This document shows positions 52,801 through 55,536 of a DNA stretch of 64,000 nt, piece by piece (positions within the stretch are counted from its first letter, which is position 1; the number at the start of each line of letters is the position of its first letter). The notes under the pieces were generated by a model. It searched no databases and had not been told where the DNA came from. It saw nothing but the letters and a program-made list of their open reading frames with translations. The translations under genes were made by a program, and so were the position numbers. The stretch comes from Lunularia cruciata (Eukaryota; Streptophyta; Marchantiopsida; Lunulariales; Lunulariaceae): contig OX419757.1 in assembly GCA_948567375.1 (NCBI GenBank), forward strand, positions 41,726,001-41,790,000, written 5' to 3'.

Positions 52801-54224
52801 TTGCCCAGGTATGGCACTCCGGCTTATAACCATCAGCAATGAGTGGTTTGGGGGTAAAATTGGTCTTCTGTTGACACAGTGAGCCCACAGATATTCAGTT
52901 GACAGAAAGCTAGCCAACACTAACTCCATAACCTAGAGCTAGAAAGAGTAGATTGCGGAAACCAGAATTTCCAGAAAATAAATCTCTCTAACAGAAGTCC
53001 TGAAAGGTATGATGTACATGAAAGGTTCGATGATATGACCACAGCACTAGGTGGCCATCTCCGCTGATGCATACACGATCAGATGAGACTGGGCTGAAGC
53101 TCACGTTCCGCGCACAACTCTCAGTCTGCCCTTCTACCAGCTTCGTTACAGTTCGTTTCTCCTTGTCTAGGTCCCACAAAATCTTCATCACAAATTCAGA
53201 GATTCAGACAAAAGTCTAAGAAGCTGTACCGTCTTTCTTTACACATGGAAAGCTTTGGATGTTTATCAGTCTTTTAAAGAATTGGGATAGTTGTTTACCA
53301 GCTTGAAGTCGGGTTCGCTAGAGGCGGTGACCAAACGAGAACCGTCATTTGTGAACGCCATAGAGGTAACCTCCAGTTCACCAACATCTGGAGAAAGCCA
53401 CAAGGAATAAACCAGTCAGCTGAAGTACTCCCCTAGAAGCTTGATGGGAGATCATGCACTTGCAATATTGGACAGAGAGGAGAACCTGAGAGCTGGGCCA
53501 CTTCAGTAAGTGTACTGCAATCAAATATATGTACCGAAGGCTTCAAGTCCTGGAAGGGGTAAATTCGAATGGAATTAGTAGCGAAATTTGAGAGCTTGAA
53601 AATATGGCTACAGTACATACCCATCCGAATTCAGTCAGAGGCCCGAGTCAAGTTTTAGTGTAGCTTTGGATGAATATATGATGACCAGCAGTGCTGGCAC
53701 ATTATCACGCTCCTCAGGCTTCCAAAAAAGTAGTTAGACGAGAAGCAGTAGTAACCTTCAAGGCATAAGCGACGAAATCCGATGACGGGCTATATGTAGT
53801 TGTTGAGATTCCATATCCAGGACCCCACATGACATGTCTGTTCTGTCCGCCTGCCAGTGAGTAGTAAATAAGGGAATTGCCGCAAATGCCCAACGCTGTG
53901 CTTTGAGTTACATAGTGAAGTGGTGTTCCATGGTAACCAAATCCAAACCTGCATGATTAAACAGTTCACGAATCACTTGCAGATCAGACACCTTCATGGT
54001 TCCATCTAGGTTAGAATTGAGGTTAAAGAGTGGCAATCTGTTGTCTGCATTATATTCAGCATGAAGCGCTCGAAGTGGGAGATAACGCAGGAGCTTAGCT
54101 GAAGTCCCTTCCTATCGTGCCAATCCTAACTTTGGCACAATCAAGGGAATATTGCCAAATCAGCGAAATGAAAAGGTTTGAGCTCTTACTCATACACGAG
54201 TTTGGGATTGCTATGCGCCATCAT
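15107..54224 (-). CDS. CFAP43: CFAP43 (FAP43)-like axonemal WD40/coiled-coil protein, 31 exons
   Basis: Exons (minus strand): 54190-54224, 53756-53948, 53486-53549, 53299-53387, 53018-53182, 52089-52867, 51693-51822, 51018-51131, 50568-50733, 50190-50409, 49973-50044, 49639-49856, 49284-49529, 49010-49118, 48732-48828, 48450-48557, 48214-48292, 47165-48009, 46899-47014, 34820-35006, 34546-34677, 28879-29049, 28629-28765, 28268-28394, 27982-28047, 27472-27652, 27148-27326, 16720-16855, 16478-16547, 15912-16084, 15107-15300. Introns are GT-AG, phases agree at each junction, and the total of 5598 nt encodes about 1865 residues; animal CFAP43 is near 1665. Family landmarks as I remember them: a TPTSD-like CHTWATHSDIIYVGC segment in the WD40 half, a C-terminal half of coiled coils with ALMDMMGGKLE and VVVAEDKLQDKSF, and a final KQQ...ELERELN helix. 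In Chlamydomonas and animals CFAP43 with CFAP44 forms the tether of inner-arm dynein I1/f. Exon 11 and the first exon are the least certain. CFAP44 and CFAP57 are alternatives but fit less well. Confidence 0.9.
17023..17473 (+). repeat. 5' LTR-C
   Basis: TGTTAGTTTAGTTAATC ... GGTTCTTATCA, 451 bp. Similar copies lie at 26670-27112, 35055-35418 and 45283-45705. Its last ~80 bp resemble the end of LTR-A. The sequence just inside (ggttatgggccc) is the candidate primer site; I cannot name the tRNA. Confidence 0.8.
17478..18461 (+). CDS. Copia gag (MGPQSPMG type) with zinc knuckle, intact
   Basis: 328 codons from ATG 5 bp inside the LTR. A UBN2/gag-polypeptide-like capsid region includes NYKAWALDVKTILYTYD and STTRRFLLRAMEEPARDLVD. 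It is followed by a CCHC knuckle CYFCHEKGHIALIC (about 18217-18258) and an acidic tail. It ends at a TGA (18459-18461) where sister copies have TGG (Trp) just before the protease FLDSGATSH. So this is really the gag part of a single gag-pol frame cut by a nonsense mutation. Confidence 0.8.
   Translation: MGPQSPMGLIGEFREIEKLGKTNYKAWALDVKTILYTYDCLEFVLEAHDIDELEANKEERVKHSTTRRFLLRAMEEPARDLVDTYVWSWEIWEKIKNYYTIEKQESSYRVWSTVKNLRLEEGEDFIYYLSKLQKLFKCIKEDGVVLTEKYEINHLLDSLPSSYDSVLVALQVLPVETATWDFVIHKLLVFSRHRKDKGLKLYEQGDAALVSASSQSRRVPDRRVSKPEQTRVSNSGKGVSSVDDRTCYFCHEKGHIALICPKRGQRREQELKMVGKRPQPVKGRKSGSSAYNSEECHEIVSDEEGYSAEKLDCGMLAESQLSSNGSG
18462..19656 (+). pseudogene. Copia protease and integrase of element C, interrupted
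   Basis: Protease FLDSGATSHFCYHKEL follows directly. After frame breaks near 18580, the frame 18609-19439 holds the integrase zinc finger (HLWHLRLGHLSVQ...CIGC) and the core with HSDVWG, RTDGGREY and NGVAERLNRT (D, D, E). Another frameshift at about 19435 leads to FGCPAYVHIPKEQR and VGYEEGLKGYL, where the B element begins. Confidence 0.8.
19657..19887 (-). repeat. LTR-B1 (3' LTR of minus-strand element B)
   Basis: On the minus strand TGTTAGACTTATAATGGGAC ... CATTTTCTCACA, 231 bp. Contains inverted copies of the motif acatgtaactcatgt. Matches the LTRs at 29308-29559 and 45736-45992. Confidence 0.78.
19910..20773 (-). pseudogene. Copia RT end and RNase H of element B
   Basis: Open frame on the minus strand with YMKTVPYQSAVGSLMWAMV, RPDLAYAVSSVAKYM, SDSDWGGDQDTRGSTRGY, VSLSSTEAEYMAL and ADIFTKGLTRELHTR: standard Ty1/copia RNase H. 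It overlaps the RT frame (20647-21567) out of frame, showing a frameshift near 20700. Confidence 0.8.
20647..21567 (-). pseudogene. Copia reverse transcriptase of element B
   Basis: Motifs WFEAIQDELQSMENNQTW, CKWIFKKKYD, YKARLVARGFSQVPGID, LDVKTAFLNS, YGLKQSARQWY and the catalytic LYVDDCI. A 21-bp tandem duplication (20790-20810 and 20811-20831) repeats the residues GFEMTDQ. A frameshift separates it from RNase H. Confidence 0.82.
21568..23106 (-). pseudogene. Copia integrase of element B
   Basis: The frame 23106-22231 carries LWHRRLGHISKN...CSPCLHG (zinc finger), ALIHSDVCGPISS (first Asp), RSDNGDEYNSADF (second Asp) and QNGVAERKNRTL (Glu). A TAA near 22231 breaks it after ESGLPKP, followed by the integrase C-terminal region to 21568 in broken frames. 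Confidence 0.8.
22998..24380 (-). pseudogene. Copia gag and protease of element B
   Basis: Starts MHQIIMSAAG at 24380 (or the inner MSAAG) with an Ala/Gly/Pro-rich N-terminus, then FVKFNGNYFQSWK typical of copia gag. One TGA near 23883 interrupts it. A repeated SGQN-rich linker follows, then a zinc knuckle CHYCSKKGHHIKDC and protease WYIDTAASQHMT, ending about 22998. A frameshift separates it from integrase. Confidence 0.8.
24615..24626 (-). other. Primer binding site of element B (tRNA-iMet type)
   Basis: tggtatcagagc on the minus strand, directly inside LTR 24627-24873. Confidence 0.8.
24627..24873 (-). repeat. LTR-B2 (5' LTR of minus-strand element B)
   Basis: 247 bp, beginning TGTTAGATTTATAATAGAC on the minus strand. 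It differs clearly from LTR-B1 but matches the LTR at 46509-46804 (shared cagttctgggattat, gttaagttaagagcacatgag). Confidence 0.75.
24874..25694 (+). pseudogene. RT C-terminus and RNase H of element C
   Basis: Resumes at QPQYVRSILAKYQM and continues RPDICYAMGALARYTSNP, YTDASWGDDTDDSRSTSGY, VALSTIEAEFMAAS, and ADVFTKALPKDKH, stop at 25692-25694. The sequence that should precede it (integrase C-terminus to RT palm, about 1.2 kb in the copy at 38100-39287) is missing. Confidence 0.82.
25702..26669 (+). repeat. LTR-A sequences, 1.5 copies with internal duplication
   Basis: 25702-26258 is an LTR-A (TGTTAGTTGTGATAATC ... GTTCTCATCA) in which the first ~67 bp are repeated (restart at 25769). 26259-26669 is a second, 5'-truncated LTR-A. 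They replace the beginning of the 3' LTR-C. The U3 part has tandem ctagatacatgattaga-like units. Confidence 0.7.
26670..27112 (+). repeat. 3' LTR-C (5' few bases missing)
   Basis: Matches 17023-17473 from tagttaatctctag to ggttcttatca. Followed by the CAGAG target duplication and CFAP43 sequence 31 bp from exon 27. Confidence 0.78.
27148..29049 (-). CDS. CFAP43: CFAP43 exons 22-27
   Basis: Exon 22 (28879-29049) DEVRCTAIEEAIARFSVQVE; exon 23 (28629-28765) VVVAEDKLQDKSF...FQRRP; exon 24 (28268-28394) a Ser/Pro-rich linker (TTPSPSPSPERRGS); exon 25 (27982-28047) MGPPRKSIAPQVVIDPFYEK; exon 26 (27472-27652) EVTPAQWERLVEARNRKM; exon 27 (27148-27326) NLVVPFVMKQGLVEADLN to EANSK. All junctions agree in phase. 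Exon 27's donor is gtaaca, 31 bp before a retrotransposon boundary, so the insertion just missed the exon. Confidence 0.88.
29308..29559 (+). repeat. 5' LTR-B1
   Basis: TGTTAGACTTATAATGG ... TTTTCTCACA, 252 bp, followed at once by the primer site tggtatcagagc (29560-29571). Confidence 0.85.
29822..30679 (+). pseudogene. Gag of element B1 with 199-bp duplication
   Basis: MSAAGVAAPATAGVG at 29822 (an in-frame ATG lies upstream at 29807), then FVKFNGNYFQSWKHSL and HLMRSMPPSFKYFLQS. The frame ends at 30677-30679 because bases from about 30444 are repeated at about 30643 (period 199 bp, not a multiple of 3). The second copy continues in another frame to about 31040 without a complete zinc knuckle. 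Confidence 0.78.
30444..30841 (+). repeat. 199-bp direct tandem duplication in gag
   Basis: The stretch beginning tcttcttcttcaagaag at about 30444 recurs at about 30643 almost unchanged, covering the KGKGKGKWKNESHGFSGQN-coding region. The near identity implies a recent event, perhaps template switching during reverse transcription. Confidence 0.85.
31049..31882 (+). pseudogene. Integrase of element B1
   Basis: Frame with PICSPCLHGKQTRIP, ALIHSDGCGPIS, RSDNGDEYNSADF, QNGVAERKNRTLVE and FGCIAYAHVPSS: the integrase DDE core and C-terminal region. Its N-terminus is fused to gag sequence at about 31045 by a deletion of the protease and integrase zinc-finger start, compared with element B at 22710-23330. 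Confidence 0.82.
32100..33078 (+). pseudogene. Reverse transcriptase of element B1
   Basis: WFEAIQDELQYMENNQTW, CKWIFKKKYD, LDVKTAFLNGT, YGLKQFAR, then a TAG (32731-32733) where the sister copy has Gln/Trp context, and PLYVDDCILAS (catalytic YVDD). A frameshift near 33050 leads into RNase H. Confidence 0.8.
33079..33767 (+). pseudogene. RNase H of element B1
   Basis: Reads REYMKTVPYQSAV, then after a TAA (33237-33239) MANPALNHWKAVKRIFRYI, SDSDWGGDQNTRRSTRGY, SLSSTKAEYMAL and KQHERTKHIDIRFH, with a frameshift near 33725 before the end (VFTKGLT equivalent). Confidence 0.8.
33836..34527 (+). repeat. 3' LTR-B1 split by a solo LTR-A
   Basis: 33836-33915 and 34389-34527 together match the 5' LTR 29308-29559. 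Between them lies an inverted LTR-A. Confidence 0.82.
33916..34388 (-). repeat. Solo LTR-A inserted in the LTR-B1
   Basis: 473 bp, minus orientation (TGTTAGTTATGATAATC ... GTTCTCATCA), with target duplication CACTG at 33911-33915 and 34389-34393. The duplication defines the true ends of LTR-A. Confidence 0.85.
34546..35006 (-). CDS. CFAP43: CFAP43 exons 20-21, stranded between two transposon-filled introns
   Basis: Exon 20 (34820-35006) starts phase 2 and reads LQSGNDAAERALMDMMGGKLE, a conserved CFAP43 block, then QRPAWMNGNPKGFSKEQHKEV. Exon 21 (34546-34677) reads EKEKKIRGQESEQRKLMNDI to FNQRIQ, a coiled coil. They are separated from exon 19 by 11.9 kb and from exon 22 by 5.5 kb of mostly retrotransposon sequence. 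A gene finder could easily miss them or call them a separate gene. Confidence 0.87.
35055..35418 (+). repeat. Truncated 5' LTR-C in CFAP43 intron 19
   Basis: Starts TGTTAGTTTAGTTAATC and breaks off at gaggtctag, about 85 bp before the normal end, where LTR-A starts. Confidence 0.75.
35419..35905 (+). repeat. 5' LTR-A
   Basis: 487 bp, TGTTAGTTGTGATAATC ... GTTCTCATCA. U3 contains four diverged ctagatacatgattagg units (about 35446-35530) and a TATA-like tatatata at 35593-35600. Confidence 0.85.
35910..36554 (+). CDS. Gag of copia element A
   Basis: ATG four bases inside the LTR; MGPQSPMGLIGELRELEKLG. 214 codons of capsid-type gag (NYKAWALDVKCILDSYD). It ends at TAG 36552-36554, whereas the sister copies have CAG (SASSQSRR), so this is a nonsense mutation inside a single gag-pol frame. 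The zinc knuckle and pol follow in the same frame. Confidence 0.82.
   Translation: MGPQSPMGLIGELRELEKLGNTNYKAWALDVKCILDSYDCLDLALEAHDIDELESNKEERIKHSTTRRFLLRAMQEQVRELVDTYAWSWEIWLKLKNFYSVERLESSSRIWDGMWNTKLADGEDFTLHLSKLQKVFKSVKEDGCPLTEKYEINHLLRTLPPSYQPIKVALKVLPVEVVTWDYVINRLLVFSRDREDLEMNFNDLRDSALFSASS
36564..38417 (+). CDS. Zinc knuckle, protease and integrase of copia element A
   Basis: 617 codons, in frame with the upstream gag. It shows CYFCHEKGHVAPIC (zinc knuckle), WFLDSGATSHIC (protease, Asp near 36899), LWHLRLGHLSVQ...CIGC (integrase zinc finger), HSDVWG, RTDGGREY and NGVAERLNRT (D,D,E), and FGCPAYVHIPKEQR. The frame ends after a 1-nt loss near 38390: the sister copy at 43060 reads DSHKQTADAESLSE where this one reads DSHSRLQMQNL. 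Confidence 0.85.
   Translation: MPDRRVSKPEQSRVSKSGKGVSSVANMICYFCHEKGHVAPICPKRGERRERELKKVGKGPQPVRGRKFPSSAYNTEECNEIKSDEEGYSAEELDCGMLAESQLSTNSSGWFLDSGATSHICYQKELFSTLQPLKMPKSVRCGPGILNPVLGTGKVPIAFMGRSYTSSCKSYLEDVLYVPDYTKNLISVHRLMEHGVDVLFESNKNQCTLKKGELVLGYGTARGKLFKLMEADCSDSALVAENRNDIHLWHLRLGHLSVQNLYALEKVVDGLKLDPKGKLMFCIGCAEGKAHKAPIPKKSSSRASGLLDVIHSDVWGYMTEKSLSGAAYYISFVDDYSRKSFIYLMKSKDEVLRKFRKFVAMAELQTGRKVKRLRTDGGREYRNEEFLSFLSEKGILLDCTARDSPAQNGVAERLNRTLVDKALAMLQHAKLERKFWGAAISTANYLRNISGTTALQGRTPEECWSGKKPNLSALKVFGCPAYVHIPKEQRRKFTKKAERMLFVGYKEGLKGYLLYNPKSRQIIRSRDVLFDELRTWSENSDELQKQADQYDQSDRPIFPSCRVSFSDKSSEEQSLPEADGSPKESLKVYTRRPKQTVVSDSDTTEEDSHSRLQMQNL
38432..40108 (+). CDS. Reverse transcriptase and RNase H of copia element A, intact
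   Basis: 558 codons: WELAIAEEKKSLQTNGTW, CKWVFRVKRGAE, YKARLVAKGFNQ, LDVKTAFLNGD, YGLKQAPRAWY, catalytic AVYVDDLLLLG (YVDD at 39137-39148), RPDICYAVGALARY, YTDASWGDD, VALSTTEAEFMAAS and ADVFTKALPKD. All Ty1/copia RT and RNase H landmarks are present without a stop. Confidence 0.88.
   Translation: MSKDDMKLLGTEPRRSQRDRKPIDRLGFLSEEMLDESYICHEDCDPDTLQQALLRPDSSQWELAIAEEKKSLQTNGTWVLADLPPGRKAIGCKWVFRVKRGAENEILKYKARLVAKGFNQNTSIDYSETFAPVARYGSICMLLALAAERDWEVEQLDVKTAFLNGDLRETIYMHVPDGYTEGKGKVCLLKKALYGLKQAPRAWYEKLDSYLREQDFKRADSDMSVYTRDDVYIAVYVDDLLLLGNSESIKGVIDFLCSVFEMTILGPVKLVLGIKVSRDREAGWIRISQPQYVRSILAKYQMTEANPVSTPLDLGWKHSRIIDGEMNLCDKVLYQSALGSLMFIMVCTRPDICYAVGALARYTTNPAQVHWKGIKRVFRYLKGTQDAFLEFRKQGNILASTLEAYTDASWGDDTDNSRSTSGYVIMLSGGAISWRSKQQTSVALSTTEAEFMAASNATQEVIWNTRLLKELGFEQESPTTLYCDNTGSIALSKNPVHHPRTKHIEIRRRFVEEKEKENVVKLVYCPTQEMTADVFTKALPKDKHIKCAVEMGILLNSH
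40116..40602 (+). repeat. 3' LTR-A, shared with the following C-type unit
   Basis: 487 bp, one base different from 35419-35905. Preceded by a purine tract (taagtgggag). Followed directly by ggttatggccc, the primer-site region of another internal domain. Confidence 0.85.
40624..41355 (+). pseudogene. Gag of the second C-type copy
   Basis: One base is lost from the MGPQSP start (atggcccac against atgggcccac), so the first usable ATG is at 40624. TGA at 40930-40932 (SSY*VWS) and another TGA at 41353 within the zinc knuckle, plus a base loss just after it, inactivate gag. Confidence 0.8.
41547..42647 (+). pseudogene. Protease and integrase of the second C-type copy
   Basis: WFLDSGATSHFCYHKEL, LWHLRLGHLSVQ, HSDVWG, then RTHGGREY: the second catalytic Asp of integrase has become His (D-to-H), and NGVAERLNRT. 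It ends at TAG 42645-42647 (ECWSG*). The integrase C-terminus continues at 42666-43160. Confidence 0.82.
43161..44380 (+). pseudogene. RT of the second C-type copy
   Basis: Stops near 43158, 43278 and 43396 precede the open part 43536-44380, with LDVKTTFLNGD, YGLKQAPRAWY, AVYVDDLLLLG and RPDICYVVGALARD. It is cut within RNase H (SRSTSG) by a solo LTR. Confidence 0.82.
44381..44852 (+). repeat. Solo LTR-A inserted in RNase H
   Basis: 472 bp, TGTTAGTTGTGATAATC ... GTTCTCATCA, target duplication AGTGG (44376-44380 and 44853-44857). Confidence 0.88.
44853..45275 (+). pseudogene. Remainder of RNase H of the second C-type copy
   Basis: Resumes GYVVMLSGGAINW, then a local rearrangement near 45000 (repeat of cttcttaaggag/acttctta) shifts the frame. 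SIALSKNLVHHPRTKHIEIR and ADVFTKALPKDKH follow, stop at 45273-45275. Confidence 0.8.
45283..45705 (+). repeat. 3' LTR-C
   Basis: TGTTAGTTTAGTTAATC ... GTTCTCATCA, 423 bp, somewhat shorter than 17023-17473 because of small deletions. Followed without target duplication by the tail of a B element. Confidence 0.78.
45706..46804 (+). mobile_element. B-element remnant: B1 LTR, RNase H fragment, B2 LTR
   Basis: 45706-45735 is the last 30 bp of a B internal region. It is followed by LTR-B1 (45736-45992, 257 bp), a fragment of B RNase H (45993-46501) and LTR-B2 (46509-46804, 296 bp). A 23-bp tandem repeat (gggtggacaccagagataat) at about 46357-46400 interrupts the RNase H frame. The RNase H fragment starts abruptly at cattcatgggtactcc. 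Confidence 0.75.
46899..49118 (-). CDS. CFAP43: CFAP43 exons 14-19: middle coiled-coil segment
   Basis: Residues about 831-1281. Exon 16 (48450-48557) is Glu/Leu-rich (ELEKLSAKELLVDVELEAEL), exon 17 carries VERIKQECYGTM, and exon 18 (47165-48009) begins VVLEPFCVGYPIQSFP. Exon 18 also contains an Ala-rich helix, a Ser/Asp-rich low-complexity stretch and a Gly-Glu repeat, ending NESVE. Exon 19 continues EEVTVKKYLNKEERAKAEEL. Its donor (gtatgt at 46898) opens the 11.9-kb intron 19. Confidence 0.88.
49284..54224 (-). CDS. CFAP43: CFAP43 exons 1-13: N-terminal WD40 propellers
   Basis: This block encodes residues 1 to about 830. The start is the first of two adjacent ATGs (54224-54222 and 54221-54219; MMAHSNPKLVYE), with the donor gtaaga after 35 nt. 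WD-like blades include SVHIFDCSTLTEVAQLSG, EVTSMAFTNDGSRLVTAS, KILWDLDKEKR, GDGHLVLWS, KFMVTAGKDCTLRMWT and VLITGGEDGAVQI. A long Lys/Glu-rich loop (KKAKKKRKR) interrupts one blade in exon 6 (52089-52867). WD40 propellers act as protein-binding platforms. Introns here are short (about 100-600 bp) and free of transposons. Confidence 0.88.
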
Positions 54225-55536
54225 CAACTAGGCTAAAAGATCTCGTCTGAAGATCCGAAACTCAGCTTAGTCGTCTCATCAGAAACTCAAGGAATAAGGA
54301 ACTTTGGGAATCCTCCAATAAGTGCATTTACTCGTCCGATCCAACCGCCTTCTAGTCCTCCAGTAGACTCACCGTTTACCAACTGCTCCAAGAGTGCACC
54401 TTTGAGACTTTTCGACGCTCCAACTAGTACGAGAATTCACCAGAAACTGCATCACATTGCGGAGATCATAAGCTTATTCTCCGTAAACTCAATTCTAATT
54501 TCAGACCACCCATATTGGGTGGGAACGCAACCTCGAGAGAAACCATAACTCGGTCGTGTCCTCGTACTGTCTTCTTGCACAATCTTGCCTGAATCTTGAA
54601 ACTTCTGATTTCAAGCTCTTGAGATTCCTGATTCTCAAGTCAAATTTGTCAGCAACAGAAGGGGCAAAGCATTCGAACTTACGGTATGGTGGTGGGTATG
54701 GTCATGTGTATTCTCGTTGGGAACCCCCACACGAAAGGAAGTTTTCAGATGCTGCAGCTCACACGCTCCCAATTGTCGGGTATCAGTTGGAGCTGTCAAC
54801 CCACCGGTTATGTACGGTAACGGGATACCGAAGTCAGCCAATTCTGTTAGCACTCAATAAACCACTCCCATATGCTATTTCTCGAACGTTCAGGACCCTC
54901 CTCCCGCTTGACTCGCTGTGCAAACTCCATCCCTCCACTTCTACCGTTGGTTCCTTCCGAGGTGGAGTTCATTTTGAGATGGTGTAGGTAGTTCTCACCA
55001 ATTGCGAAATAAACGTAATTCGTCGTTGATAGTGGATTTGATCTCGCTAAATTCGTTCTTGCATGACTATCCACTCCTGGACGTCTCCGCTCTTAGAACC
55101 TATCGATTTTTGTGTCGTAGCCGAGTGCAAAATGATACTGGATCTTGTTCTCATGTCAGCTCTCTGACGATCAGGCAGGTTACATTACTAATTGCACAAA
55201 GAGACACTTCGGAACTTTGTTGGTAGTATTCACTCAATCAGCTCACTGAAGTGCGCCAATGCTGCAACCGAGCCAGCCCTACTGCTGTCTTGGGGATTAG
55301 TTTCGATTATCTAGTGCAGAGGTTATTTACATTCTTGAGTTCGGACTCAGTGGAATTGAAACAGGGTTCACTGGTTAATAATGGGATCCCGTGGTACCAA
55401 ACTACAAGCAGAGAGACATACGAACTCAACGAACCAGTGCGGACAATCTGCGATAAAAAGAAGGCACACAGTTTTGTGCCTCTTGTTGCTTTGAGGAGGG
55501 TTCTCGGGTGTTGAGGAAATTCTCGGCGAACAGGAA
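54225..55536. promoter_or_regulatory. Divergent promoter region between CFAP43 and DLEC1-like gene
   Basis: 1312 bp separate the two start codons, which point away from each other. No transposon or coding domain is recognised; short open frames such as 54556-54987 look accidental. AACCG, the core of MYB-type (including DUO1-like) sites, occurs at 54343-54347, 55266-55270 and inverted at 54805-54809; this short motif may be chance. The region must hold both 5' UTRs and promoters. Confidence 0.6.

Noticed and set aside
15107-54224. Idea that the WD40 gene is a pseudogene killed by transposons, or several separate genes
   Set aside because: Exons on both sides of each composite join in phase and follow the order of one CFAP43-type protein; no stop or lost splice site was found.
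46899-54224. CFAP44 or CFAP57 as identity of the WD40 gene
   Set aside because: These are also WD40 plus coiled-coil ciliary proteins, but the CHTWATHSDIIYVGC segment and the ALMDMMGGKLE and VAEDKLQDKSF blocks correspond in order to CFAP43 as I remember it.
54556-54987. 143-codon plus-strand open frame between the two ciliary genes
   Set aside because: No recognisable domain, lies in the divergent promoter/5' UTR region, and overlaps antisense frames of similar length.
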